The notes under the pieces are model-generated. The model searched no databases, was not told the origin of the DNA, and saw only the letters and a program-made list of their open reading frames with translations. This document shows positions 8,723 through 17,223 of a stretch of 44,508 bases of DNA, one piece after another. This DNA comes from Candidatus Pelearchaeum sp. GTDB taxonomy: Archaea > Thermoproteota > Nitrososphaeria_A > Caldarchaeales > Caldarchaeaceae. Position 1 is the stretch's first letter. Every line of letters starts with the position of its first letter. The stretch lies in contig WAQC01000068.1 in the NCBI GenBank assembly GCA_015520425.1, positions 1 through 44,508 of the forward strand. Direction: 5' to 3'. The translations under genes were made by a program, and so were the position numbers.

Positions 8723-9508
8723 TTGCTAAGGCTCATAGAAGGCGTTCCCGCGGTAACCCTTGACAAACCTAAACGAACATTAGTAGTCTCGGATCTTCAC
8801 TTGGGTTTTGAGGAGGAATTACTGGCTCAGGGAATTAAGGTTCCCCCACAAAGCTGGAGAATAATACAAAACATAGTGCAGCTCGTTAAAAGAGTGGATG
8901 CGAGCCGTCTAATAATACTAGGTGATGTGAAACATCAGTTCAAAGGCCCTTCTAGGCTTGAATGGAGGATGCTTCCACGCCTTTTTGACCAGCTTTGTAC
9001 AGTAGTTAAAGAGATTATGATACTCCCTGGAAACCACGATGGTGGAATAAAGAAAATATTGGGTGATAAGGTCGTTTTTTTACCCACACGGGGCTATTTC
9101 GTAAAAGAAGAAAAAGTCGGGCTGGTTCATGGGCATGTGTGGCCCTCTAAGCAGCTTCTTGACGCTGAGATAATAATTGCAGGGCATTTACATCCGTTTA
9201 TAGCTTTTCACGAAGAGGCTGGAACTGTTAAAAGGCGTGTCTGGCTTAGGATGCGGGGCAGTAAAGCCGCGTTGGCTGAGAAGATACTCAAGAAACCAGT
9301 AAAAAAATACCGTGGAGAGATTACGTTGCTCATAATGCCCAGCTTTAATGACTTACTCTCAGGAACTACGGTAACGAATATTGAGGAGATAAGCAGAGGC
9401 CACGGCCCCCTCCTCAGGTCTGGCATCTTCAACTTAGCCAGGGCCGAGGTTATAACAATTGATGGAGCTAATCTTGGTTATTTGGCATCGCTTGAGCTGG
9501 AGGCCTAA
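8723..9508 (+). CDS. Calcineurin-like metallophosphoesterase (MJ0037-type)
   Basis: The protein has the ordered metallophosphoesterase motifs: SDLHLG near residue 23, ILGDVKH near 65, LPGNHDG near 104, and the two histidine motifs HGH and AGHLHP in the second half. All di-metal ligands appear present, so it should be an active phosphoesterase or nuclease. It resembles the archaeal MJ0037-like family, which is related to the Mre11/SbcD superfamily but lacks their extra domains. The substrate is not deducible. It starts at TTG 8723 and lies between top6A (44 nt upstream) and the SWIM protein (3 nt downstream), suggesting one operon with a DNA-related role; that role is inference. Confidence 0.85.
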   Translation: MLRLIEGVPAVTLDKPKRTLVVSDLHLGFEEELLAQGIKVPPQSWRIIQNIVQLVKRVDASRLIILGDVKHQFKGPSRLEWRMLPRLFDQLCTVVKEIMILPGNHDGGIKKILGDKVVFLPTRGYFVKEEKVGLVHGHVWPSKQLLDAEIIIAGHLHPFIAFHEEAGTVKRRVWLRMRGSKAALAEKILKKPVKKYRGEITLLIMPSFNDLLSGTTVTNIEEISRGHGPLLRSGIFNLARAEVITIDGANLGYLASLELEA

Positions 9509-9511
9509 GGT

Positions 9512-9862
9512 TTGAGAGACCCCGCGGAGACTCTTCAACGACTCGCACGAGAATATCCATCTCTATTTGATGAGGCATACCAGGCTGTGAGGGAGGGGAA
9601 GGTAAAGAAATACTATTTCTATCCAAGCGGTAAGGTGGAGTGGATAGTAGTAGGGAGAAACCGTGACTACCTCATACTCCCAGAAGCCAACTACTGTAGC
9701 TGTGAAGATTTCTTCTTCCGCGTACTAAGCCAAGAAAAACCCATGTGCTACCACATACTCGCCACACGAATAGCAGCACTAACAGGCAGATACGAAGAAA
9801 TCCAAGAAGCAGACCACTGGCGTAGAAGACTGATAAAAGAATGGGTCCCCAGAGAGGGATAA
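9512..9862 (+). CDS. SWIM zinc-finger protein
   Basis: A 116-residue protein with one SWIM-type zinc finger, CxC...CxH, seen as CSCEDFFF followed by PMCYH around residues 62-88. SWIM fingers bind DNA or protein partners. Stand-alone SWIM proteins include the Shu2/SWS1 recombination factors, and archaeal homologues of that size exist. The start is TTG 9512 with GGAGG 8 nt upstream, only 3 nt after the phosphoesterase stop, so the two genes are probably cotranslated. Its position behind top6A and a phosphoesterase makes a role in DNA break handling an attractive guess, not a demonstrated one. Confidence 0.75.
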   Translation: MRDPAETLQRLAREYPSLFDEAYQAVREGKVKKYYFYPSGKVEWIVVGRNRDYLILPEANYCSCEDFFFRVLSQEKPMCYHILATRIAALTGRYEEIQEADHWRRRLIKEWVPREG

Positions 9863-9896
9863 ACTCTAAAATAAAGAACAACCCTAGTGGTTTTAA

Positions 9897-10009
9897 GCCG
9901 GGGTCGGGTAGTCCGGCTAGCTCGCCGGCCTCGAGATCCGCTCCATTAAGCTGGTCAGGATAGCCGGTGGCCTTCTCGGGCCGCGTGGGTTCAAATCCCA
10001 CCCCCGGCG
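9897..10009 (+). tRNA. tRNA-Ser(CGA) with a 26-nt intron
   Basis: The acceptor stem GCCGGGG (9897-9903) pairs with CCCCGGC (10002-10008), and the discriminator base is G (10009), as expected for serine. The D stem is GGG/CTC. The anticodon stem CCGGC (9925-9929) pairs with GCCGG (9963-9967), with anticodon CGA at 9932-9934. A 26-nt insertion at 9936-9961 lies between positions 37 and 38, the canonical archaeal intron site; ATCC and GGAT at its ends can pair. The long variable arm (GGCC-loop-GGCC) is class II, supporting Ser. The T arm is GTGGG-TTCAAAT-CCCAC. The CCA end is not encoded. The 3' end overlaps the DUF4349 gene on the other strand by 19 nt. Confidence 0.93.
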
Positions 10010-11181
10010 CTTTTCTTGTTTGTTCGTTTTTTAAGGAGTAGGTAGAGTGGTAGAGCAATTGCTGCGAATGGTGCGCTGCCTATTGCTAGTATTAAGAGTC
10101 CTCTCAGTACGGTGTAGAGTAGTGTTATGCCGGTTATGAGGGGTTCTGTTGGGTCTATGTCGGGTAGCGTGGGTTTTGTGGGCTGTAGTATGCTGACGGT
10201 TATCTGTGAGGTATCTGAAGTTCTTGTCTCCATGTTACGTGTCTTCCCCAAGGCTGTTATCTTGGAGATAAGCTCATCAAAAACATCAGTAGGGACGTTG
10301 GTTATGATTTCACCAGACCATCTATCGTTAGAAACTCTAAGCGAAGACCTCACTACATACCCGCCAGACTCGCGCGCCAGCTTTTCAATCAACGCAAGCG
10401 TGTTTGCTACATCCTGGCTTTCTAAGATTATGAGCGCAGAGTGCGGCTTTGATGGTGGCTGAGCCTGCAGTAGCTCAACCCGAATAGTGGAGAAACTGAC
10501 GGTATTCTCAAGATAGTTTATCCTACCCGTTAAACGTTCTATCTCTCCCCTAACCCTCTCCAGCTCCTTCTCTATACTAAGCAAATCATCAACGCTGGTT
10601 GCAAGTCTCAGGATTTCCAGTAACCTCTCTTCTTGGCGCAGTAGATTATCGCGACGGGCACGTAGGTCTATGTATTCCTCGGTAACATCATCGCTTTGAG
10701 TATTCTTTTCCACCACCCGTCCAAGGGTCTCTATCGCAGATGTAGCCTGGTAAAAATTGCTGCGTGGAACTCGTATTGTGATAGAGGCTACTTGTCTTCC
10801 ATCAATTATGGTGGATGAGGTGCCTGCGACATATCCACCTAGCTCTTCTGCCACATTAGCAATCTCATCAACCGCCACCCCAACATTAACTACCTCTAGC
10901 CTAATATTAGCTGTGAATGTTATCATCCTACCAAAACCGCCAACTTGGTCATTCTTCTCCACCACATATTCAAATTGCTTCACTGTGGCGGTCGCTGTTT
11001 GGGTACGTATAACTGTAGTAGTTGTTATAGACTGCTCAACCATAATTGAGTCTTCTATGGATGCTGGATAGCTTGCTTGTGGTTTTTGTTGCGTTAAGCC
11101 ACTCATTACCACACCTACAACCGTCAAAATCGTTATAACGACAAGTAGTTTTACATGCTTATTCTTAGCCAGCTTGCGCAT
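9991..11181 (-). CDS. DUF4349 membrane-anchored protein
   Basis: A 396-residue protein with an N-terminal membrane anchor or signal (about residues 10-28), a Thr-rich linker, a DUF4349-like domain (repeated GGYV motifs and RVP segments), a central coiled coil (about residues 170-225, rich in E, R and L), and a C-terminal membrane helix followed by a basic tail. The domain therefore probably lies outside the cytoplasm. DUF4349 has no assigned function. The stop codon lies within the T arm of the tRNA-Ser gene on the opposite strand, an unusual 19-nt convergent overlap. It is transcribed divergently from the YyaL-like gene, and repeats lie just upstream of its start. Confidence 0.8.
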   Translation of the reverse strand: MRKLAKNKHVKLLVVITILTVVGVVMSGLTQQKPQASYPASIEDSIMVEQSITTTTVIRTQTATATVKQFEYVVEKNDQVGGFGRMITFTANIRLEVVNVGVAVDEIANVAEELGGYVAGTSSTIIDGRQVASITIRVPRSNFYQATSAIETLGRVVEKNTQSDDVTEEYIDLRARRDNLLRQEERLLEILRLATSVDDLLSIEKELERVRGEIERLTGRINYLENTVSFSTIRVELLQAQPPSKPHSALIILESQDVANTLALIEKLARESGGYVVRSSLRVSNDRWSGEIITNVPTDVFDELISKITALGKTRNMETRTSDTSQITVSILQPTKPTLPDIDPTEPLITGITLLYTVLRGLLILAIGSAPFAAIALPLYLLLKKRTNKKSAGGGI

Positions 11182-11194
11182 GTAATTGACTGGT

Positions 11195-11237
11195 CTATAC
11201 AGGTGTATAGTTCTAGCGTTTAGAACAAAGCGTTCTA
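11195..11237. promoter_or_regulatory. Inverted repeats in a divergent promoter region
   Basis: Two adjacent perfect palindromes, CTATAC-4 nt-GTATAG (11195-11210) and GTTCTA-5 nt-TAGAAC (11210-11226), are followed by a third GTTCTA (11232-11237). They lie 14-56 nt upstream of the DUF4349 start and between it and the divergent gene at 11296. The first overlaps where the DUF4349 core promoter should be. This looks like an operator, but no regulator can be assigned. Confidence 0.4.
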
Positions 11238-11295
11238 TGCGTGTGAGTTGATGCTAAATCCATAAAATGCTGCATATGGCTATAATCCTCTTAGA

Positions 11296-13341
11296 ATGTC
11301 GCCCAATAGGCTGATAAACGAAAAAAGCCCCTACCTACTGAAGCACGCTCATAACCCTGTTGATTGGTATCCTTGGGGAGATGAGGCTTTTGAAAGAGCG
11401 CGTAGAGAGGATAAGCCTATCCTTCTTAGTATAGGATATTCTACCTGCCATTGGTGTAATGTTATGGAGAGGGAATCGTTTGAAAATGAGGAGATAGCAG
11501 AGCTGATAAACAGGAACTTTATTCCGATAAAGGTGGATAGGGAGGAGAGGCCAGATGTTGATGAGATTTACATGAGGGCTGTTCAGCTAATGACGGGGAG
11601 CGGTGGATGGCCTTTAACCGTTTTTCTCACACCAGACCTAAAACCCTTTTTCGGAGGTACTTACTTTCCACCCAAGAGGAGAGGCGGCCTTCCAGGCTTT
11701 GATGAGATACTTAAAGCGGTAGCTGAGGCGTGGAGAACGAGACGCGAAGAGATAATGAAATCAGCCAACGACGTAACAGCGCTTATTCAACAGATATACG
11801 CCCACAAACAAACTATGCAGAATCTCTCTCTGGAACCCGTAAACCAGGCGTATGATGCCCTAGTTTCTCTCTATGATAGCAATTATGGCGGGTTTGGAGG
11901 AGCTCCCAAGTTTCCCATGCCTACTTATCTATTCTTTCTTCATAGAATCTACTGGAGGAACAGGGATAAAGTTGCCCTCCGTATGGCGCAGCATACCCTA
12001 ACGCGCATGGCTCGCGGAGGAATACACGACCAACTCGCAGGAGGATTTCACAGATACTCAACTGACAGATACTGGATAGTTCCACATTTTGAGAAGATGC
12101 TCTATGATAACGCATTGCTGGCGAGGGTGTATCTTGAAGCATATCAACTAACTGGAGACAACTATCTGCGTGATGTGGCAGTAAAAACTCTAGAGTGGAT
12201 GCTGAGAGATATGAAGAGCAACGAGGGCGCTTTTTACTCTGCGGTTGACGCGGATAGTCCAGAAGGCGAGGGAATATACTATACTTGGAAGCGTGAGGAG
12301 GTTCTAGAAATACTTGGAAAGGAAGTAGGTGAGATTATCTGCAAATACTATGGAATAACTTATGAGGGAAATTTTGAAGAGAAACGGAATATACTAACCA
12401 TTAGTAGAGATATAGACTCTCTAGCTGTGGAGTGTAAGATGGATGTTAATGAGCTGACAGATATGATAAACGAAGCATCTATGAGATTATTAGATGAGCG
12501 CAATAAGCGTCCAAAACCCGCTGTTGATGACAAGATTCTTACATCGTGGAATGGTTTAGCGATTTCAAGCCTTGTACATGGCTACAAAGTAATGGGCGTT
12601 GTAGAGTATTTGGAATCCGCCAAAAGTGCGGCAGATTTTATCTTGTCCAAGCTCTATGAATCAAATGGGCTTCTCCATAGATATCGTGGTGGCGAAGCCT
12701 CAATAAACGCCAAGCTTGACGACTACGCATATCTAGTTGCTGGTCTTCTTGACATCTACGAGTCATGTTTTGAAGAGCGGTGGATAGACTGGGCTATACA
12801 GTTAAACAAGGAGATGATAGAACGGTTATGGGATAGAGAAAATGGTGGATTTTACTTTAATCAAGAGGAGGTAGCTGGTATATCACGTATCAAGGATGGT
12901 TATGACGATGTAGTTCCGTCGGGTAACTCGGTAGCAGCGCATAACCTGTTAAGACTCGCAGAGCTAACTGGCGACACGTCTTTAGAGGAAATGGCTGAAA
13001 AAACAATTAAAGTCTTCTGGAATAGCATAGAGCAAGAGCCGATAAACTACACCTACATGCTAACGGCGCTTGACTATCTCCTTAATGAGCGGCGTGAAAT
13101 TGTTCTAGCTGGCCCACAGGATGAGCTCGCGCCATTCATTAAAGAGGTACATAAACGCTATTTGCCCAACACCGTTATCGCAGCTTATGATGATGCGAAA
13201 AGCACCGATTTAACGCGGAAGCTCGTCCTCCTCCAGGGAAAGACATCTAAGGGAAGACCAACCGCTTATGTGTGCAAAAACTTCACATGCCATAATCCTG
13301 TGGATTCGCTGGATGAATTTCTAAAACTATTAGATGAATAA
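11296..13341 (+). CDS. Thioredoxin-fold / six-hairpin protein of the YyaL (SSP411, DUF255) family
   Basis: A 681-residue cytosolic protein. The N-terminal 160 residues are a thioredoxin-like domain with the family signature around NPVDWYPWGDEAF, and a CHWC redox motif at C51/C54. The rest is an alpha/alpha barrel-like region related to N-acylglucosamine epimerases and glycosidases (for example DDKILTSWNGL, DDYAYLVAGLLDIYE, YDDVVPSGNSVAA). The human homologue is SPATA20; the biochemical function of the family is not settled. Length is typical, and the reading frame is intact. The start is ATG 11296, with ATAAAA at about 11262-11267 as a plausible TATA element, suggesting an almost leaderless transcript. 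Confidence 0.88.
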   Translation: MSPNRLINEKSPYLLKHAHNPVDWYPWGDEAFERARREDKPILLSIGYSTCHWCNVMERESFENEEIAELINRNFIPIKVDREERPDVDEIYMRAVQLMTGSGGWPLTVFLTPDLKPFFGGTYFPPKRRGGLPGFDEILKAVAEAWRTRREEIMKSANDVTALIQQIYAHKQTMQNLSLEPVNQAYDALVSLYDSNYGGFGGAPKFPMPTYLFFLHRIYWRNRDKVALRMAQHTLTRMARGGIHDQLAGGFHRYSTDRYWIVPHFEKMLYDNALLARVYLEAYQLTGDNYLRDVAVKTLEWMLRDMKSNEGAFYSAVDADSPEGEGIYYTWKREEVLEILGKEVGEIICKYYGITYEGNFEEKRNILTISRDIDSLAVECKMDVNELTDMINEASMRLLDERNKRPKPAVDDKILTSWNGLAISSLVHGYKVMGVVEYLESAKSAADFILSKLYESNGLLHRYRGGEASINAKLDDYAYLVAGLLDIYESCFEERWIDWAIQLNKEMIERLWDRENGGFYFNQEEVAGISRIKDGYDDVVPSGNSVAAHNLLRLAELTGDTSLEEMAEKTIKVFWNSIEQEPINYTYMLTALDYLLNERREIVLAGPQDELAPFIKEVHKRYLPNTVIAAYDDAKSTDLTRKLVLLQGKTSKGRPTAYVCKNFTCHNPVDSLDEFLKLLDE

Positions 13342-13358
13342 CACAAATAGTAGCTAGT

Positions 13359-14537
13359 TTGGCGGCCTATCTAGTGAATTTGAAAAAAACTAGTGAAGGC
13401 CTCATAGTGCTGCCAGTATGCTGGCTCTCTTGGATGTGGAATCATGGTACCCGCGTGGCGGTTCCAGTATTAGCGCCGTATCTAACCGAGAAGTATTCGC
13501 TTACAGTATTTGAGGCTGCGGTTCTATCTGGGATAACATACCTAAGCTTTTATGGCTTCATGATAGTATCAGGACAGGCGGTAGTGCGTATAGGTTATAA
13601 GCGGTCCGTCGCGTTAAGTACTCTTGGAGCAGCTCTTCTCTTCGCATTTGCTGGCTACGCACCTACTACACTAATGCTCTTTCTCCTGCTCTTCTTAACT
13701 GGGTTTAGCCTCTCACTATATCTGCCAGCGGCTATTCCATGGTTGTCAGGATTGTTCAATAGTAGTAAGCGTGGCTTAGTGGTGGGCATTCACGAATCCG
13801 CTGCTCCCACAGGCCAGACTCTAGGCCCTGTCTTTGTTGCTGTGGCTGCTGCGCTGCTAGCTTTAGAACAGGTGTTCGTAGCTTGGGCTGTAATAGCAAC
13901 TCTGGCTGGCGTCTTAATAATACTCCTAGCAAAGCCAACCCCGTCCATGGTTGTTCAAGCAGCGCGCGATGCGCAGCTTATGAGCATAAAGCGGCTAGGA
14001 ATCATCATAATAGTAACTCTAGGCGTGCTTATCGGGAACCTGGGAGTTCTCCCACTCATTCCCATCTACTTGGTCAATGTTTTTGGGCTTGAGAGGGGGT
14101 TTGTCGCTACCTTGGTCGGCTTAAGCCGCCTACTTGGACTTATAGGCCAGCCAGTAGGAGGATACCTCTCAGATAGATTCGGCAGACTCACTCTCATAAC
14201 AATACTCACTATACTAACTTTCCTCTCAACAGCATACATAGCCTATGCACCCTTCAACATTCTATACATAGTCTTCCTAGTAATACAAGCCACAGCCACA
14301 GCCATGTACTTCCCCGTCGTATACGCCCTAATATCCGAGGAAGCAAGAGCCTATGCAAGCATACAGATAGGCCGTTTGCTCTTTGTTAGCGGCCTTTTAG
14401 GACCGACACTAACAGCTTTCGTAATGGGCTACCTAGCTGAAACATTCAGCTATACAATAGCATTCACATACCCACTAATATTCACCCTACTGAGCGTTGT
14501 AGCAGTACCGTGGTTAAGGAAAGCTCCACATAAATAA
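13359..14537 (+). CDS. Major facilitator superfamily transporter
   Basis: A 392-residue protein with about 12 predicted membrane helices arranged in two halves separated by a basic loop near the middle (residues about 195-210). MFS-type loop signatures are visible: RIGYKRS after helix 2 in the first half and GGYLSDRFGRLTLI in the second half. The substrate cannot be read from sequence. It begins at TTG 13359, 17 nt after the YyaL-like stop, so the two may be cotranscribed; a start slightly further in is possible because no strong ribosome-binding site is visible. Confidence 0.85.
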   Translation: MAAYLVNLKKTSEGLIVLPVCWLSWMWNHGTRVAVPVLAPYLTEKYSLTVFEAAVLSGITYLSFYGFMIVSGQAVVRIGYKRSVALSTLGAALLFAFAGYAPTTLMLFLLLFLTGFSLSLYLPAAIPWLSGLFNSSKRGLVVGIHESAAPTGQTLGPVFVAVAAALLALEQVFVAWAVIATLAGVLIILLAKPTPSMVVQAARDAQLMSIKRLGIIIIVTLGVLIGNLGVLPLIPIYLVNVFGLERGFVATLVGLSRLLGLIGQPVGGYLSDRFGRLTLITILTILTFLSTAYIAYAPFNILYIVFLVIQATATAMYFPVVYALISEEARAYASIQIGRLLFVSGLLGPTLTAFVMGYLAETFSYTIAFTYPLIFTLLSVVAVPWLRKAPHK

Positions 14538-14618
14538 AGCCAAAAATATTGTTTATTTGGTCAATAGATTTATCCCAGAAGATATAATTATCCAGTAAGG
14601 GATGCAGGTGACCTCTCT

Positions 14619-15875
14619 TTGCTAAGTTTTGCCTCGCTCAAAGTATGGGAAAAACCAGAGATAAAACGTAACCTCTGGTGGTATTATGAAGTAGCTAACA
14701 ATAGAAAACCAGCAAAATACCTCATATGCAGACGCATACCTGCTGAGATAAACCCAACAAAAGCTGAAGAAAACACATTATGGGACATGCATGAAAAACT
14801 ATCAAAAGAATTCCAAGGTTTATTCAATAAAATAGCCGAGGATAAGCTATCTCTTAAAGAACTCCCCATAGCTAAACCAAATTTTCTTGACATAAAAGTT
14901 GAACTCGCTAAAAGAATGTTGAAACACTGCAACTTCTGCAGATGGAACTGTAGAGTTGATAGAACCCTAGGTACAAAACATGGTACATGCCAGCTGGAGA
15001 GTGAAAGCAGGGTATCAAGTTATTTCCACCATAGGGGCGAGGAGCTACCAATAAGGGGAACAGGTGGAAGTGGAACTATTTTCTTTACGTCATGTAATAT
15101 GCGCTGCGCTTTTTGTCAGAATGGCGATATTTCGCATGATAAGTATAATGGGGTAATATTCACTCCGTATATGGTTGCGCTTGCTATGTGGCAGCTTAGG
15201 TTGGAAGGCTGTCATAACATAAACCTAGTAGGAGGAGAGCCGACAATACACCTGCATACGATAGTAGAGGCTATAAGCCTGCTAAGGTTCTTTGATGATA
15301 GAAAAACTCTACCGCAGATAATGATAGCGAAAGCGGATGGCTTTCTACCATATAGGATGAATAAAGGCAACGCCCTGTATCATGATGAGTTCAACACACC
15401 AATATTATGGAACTCCAACATGTTCATGAGCCGTGAAACGCTTACTATACTTCGCGAAATAGTGGATATATGGCTACCGGACTTCAAATTTGGAAATAAT
15501 AAATGCGCAGTGCGCCTCTCCAGGACTCCATGGTATTTTGAGACAGTATCTGATAATCATAGAACAATTTACGAGTGGGGGGAGAATATAGTTATAAGGC
15601 ATCTCGTAATGCCCAATCATGTAGAGTGCTGCACCAAGCCCGTTCTTAGGTGGATAGCAGAGAACATGCCAGGAGTTCCTGTTAATGTGATGGACCAGTA
15701 TCACCCTGACTGTGCATGCAATCCAAACGACCCAAACTATGACCCGCGGTATAGTGATATGGCTAGATACCCGACGCGCGATGAGGTTTTAGAGGCGTAT
15801 AGGTACGCTCAGGAGTTGGGGATTCCATTTGAGGAGATAACTTTTGAGAGGTCAGTGTATGGGTATAATGTTTAG
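14619..15875 (+). CDS. PflX-like radical SAM protein (COG1313 type)
   Basis: The radical SAM cluster motif CxxxCxxC is present at C159, C163 and C166 (CNMRCAFCQ), followed by a GGEP motif (VGGEPTIHL) that binds SAM. An N-terminal cysteine set (C104, C107, C111, C124) probably binds a second metal site. This arrangement matches PflX/COG1313, homologues of pyruvate formate-lyase activase with unknown substrate. No glycyl-radical enzyme is encoded in the window. TTG 14619 has GGTGA 7 nt upstream. The C-terminal HPDCACNPNDPNYD stretch is cysteine-rich. The gene ends tail to tail with aspS, overlapping by 4 nt. Function beyond radical SAM chemistry is not known. Confidence 0.82.
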   Translation: MLSFASLKVWEKPEIKRNLWWYYEVANNRKPAKYLICRRIPAEINPTKAEENTLWDMHEKLSKEFQGLFNKIAEDKLSLKELPIAKPNFLDIKVELAKRMLKHCNFCRWNCRVDRTLGTKHGTCQLESESRVSSYFHHRGEELPIRGTGGSGTIFFTSCNMRCAFCQNGDISHDKYNGVIFTPYMVALAMWQLRLEGCHNINLVGGEPTIHLHTIVEAISLLRFFDDRKTLPQIMIAKADGFLPYRMNKGNALYHDEFNTPILWNSNMFMSRETLTILREIVDIWLPDFKFGNNKCAVRLSRTPWYFETVSDNHRTIYEWGENIVIRHLVMPNHVECCTKPVLRWIAENMPGVPVNVMDQYHPDCACNPNDPNYDPRYSDMARYPTRDEVLEAYRYAQELGIPFEEITFERSVYGYNV

Positions 15876-17200
15876 GGATGTAGTCGGAATCTGTCACGGG
15901 GGAATAATATGGTCTCGCGTATGTTTGTTCTTCTGGTTATGACCATCATCAGTCGCTCAAACCCAAGCCCCCAGCCAGCGTGTATTGGCATGCCATAGTC
16001 ATAAACCTCCAGATGATACTTAAATGACTCCGGATTAAGTCCCTGTTCTTCCAACCGCTTCATGAGCAGCTCTTTCTCCCAAATTCTCGTACCGCCAGAA
16101 GCCAGCTCAAGCCACTGATACATCAGGTCAAAAGATTCGCTTACCTCAGGCTTGTCGCGCCGCGGCTGTATGTAAAAGGGCTTTATCTTCGTGGGAAAGT
16201 CAGTTATAAAATAATAGCCAGTGTGCTTCTTAGCTAGCGCTCTTAGGTGAGGGGTTCCAAAATCCTCGCCCCATTCTAGAGGCTGGCCTAAACCGCTAAG
16301 CTCGTCAAGAAGCTGCTCATAGGTATATCGTGGAAACGGTAAGGATGGAATCTTAAGACGTACACCAAGAGTCTTAAGCTCCTCAGAGTTATTCCGCTCT
16401 ATCCACCTATACACATAAACTATAAGCTCCTCAAGAAAACGCATAACATCATCCATATCAGCGAACGCAACCTCTATATCCACTGAAGTAAATTCACTTA
16501 TATGCCTACGCGTATGTGATTCTTCTGCTCTGAAGAATGGCCCCATCTCAAATACGCGTTCAAAGACTGTGGTGAGTTCTTCTTTATAGAGCTGCGGGCT
16601 TTGCGCCAGGTATGCTGTTCTATCAAAATACCTGACCTCAAAAAGGGCTGCTCCCCCTTCTGTAGCAGTGCCTATTATTCTTGATGTCCTAACCTCGGTG
16701 AATCCATGCTCATGAAAGAAATCGCGTATAGCCTTATTTACGCTACTGGCAAGAGTAAATACCGCTCTATTCTCGGGTTTCCGTAGGTCTAAAATCCTAT
16801 GTCGCAGCCGCGTCTCCATACCTGCGGAGACCTTACCCGTTATGTCGTAAGGTATCTGGCTGGCTGCTCTGCTCAATATAGCTAGTCTGCTTGCTTTAAC
16901 CTCTACGCCCAACCTAGCCTTGGGCTCTGCTGAGACTCTACCATTGACATAAACCACAGATTCCAGACCTATCTCCTCAAGCTCCCGCTTCGTATTTTCG
17001 TCAACCTCGGCCTTACGTATAGCTACTTGGCATATTCCAGAAGAGTCCCGTAAAAGTATGAAGATAAGCCTTCCTAGGTCTCTTATTTCATGAACCCAGC
17101 CCAGTAGATGGACCTCCTTACCATCATTCTCTGGCCTTACATTCCGCGCCATGGTGCGCTGTGAGATTATCCTCTTAAGGTCTGGTCTATCCAAGCCCAA
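15872..17200 (-). CDS. aspS: Aspartyl-tRNA synthetase, archaeal type (possibly non-discriminating)
   Basis: A 442-residue class IIb synthetase with an N-terminal OB-fold anticodon domain and a catalytic core showing motif 2 (FRAEESHTRRHISEFT) and motif 3 (GWGLGFERLMM). The length fits archaeal AspRS. In the anticodon domain the sequence is GWVHEIRDLG; the histidine (H37) is at the position where discriminating archaeal enzymes carry tryptophan, so this enzyme may also charge tRNA-Asn (from studies of the family, recalled). The start is TTG 17200; an alternative TTG lies 6 nt further in. It is the last gene of an alba, NusA-like, aspS cluster, 23 nt after its neighbour. Confidence 0.93.
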   Translation of the reverse strand: MGLDRPDLKRIISQRTMARNVRPENDGKEVHLLGWVHEIRDLGRLIFILLRDSSGICQVAIRKAEVDENTKRELEEIGLESVVYVNGRVSAEPKARLGVEVKASRLAILSRAASQIPYDITGKVSAGMETRLRHRILDLRKPENRAVFTLASSVNKAIRDFFHEHGFTEVRTSRIIGTATEGGAALFEVRYFDRTAYLAQSPQLYKEELTTVFERVFEMGPFFRAEESHTRRHISEFTSVDIEVAFADMDDVMRFLEELIVYVYRWIERNNSEELKTLGVRLKIPSLPFPRYTYEQLLDELSGLGQPLEWGEDFGTPHLRALAKKHTGYYFITDFPTKIKPFYIQPRRDKPEVSESFDLMYQWLELASGGTRIWEKELLMKRLEEQGLNPESFKYHLEVYDYGMPIHAGWGLGFERLMMVITRRTNIRETILFPRDRFRLHP

Positions 17201-17223
17201 CGGGTTAAGCTGAATAGAGTCAG

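Noticed and set aside
9672..10058. Minus-strand open frame of 128 codons across the SWIM gene end and tRNA-Ser
   Set aside because: It runs through the tRNA gene and the SWIM coding region on the opposite strand; the translated tail is characteristic of a tRNA read as protein.
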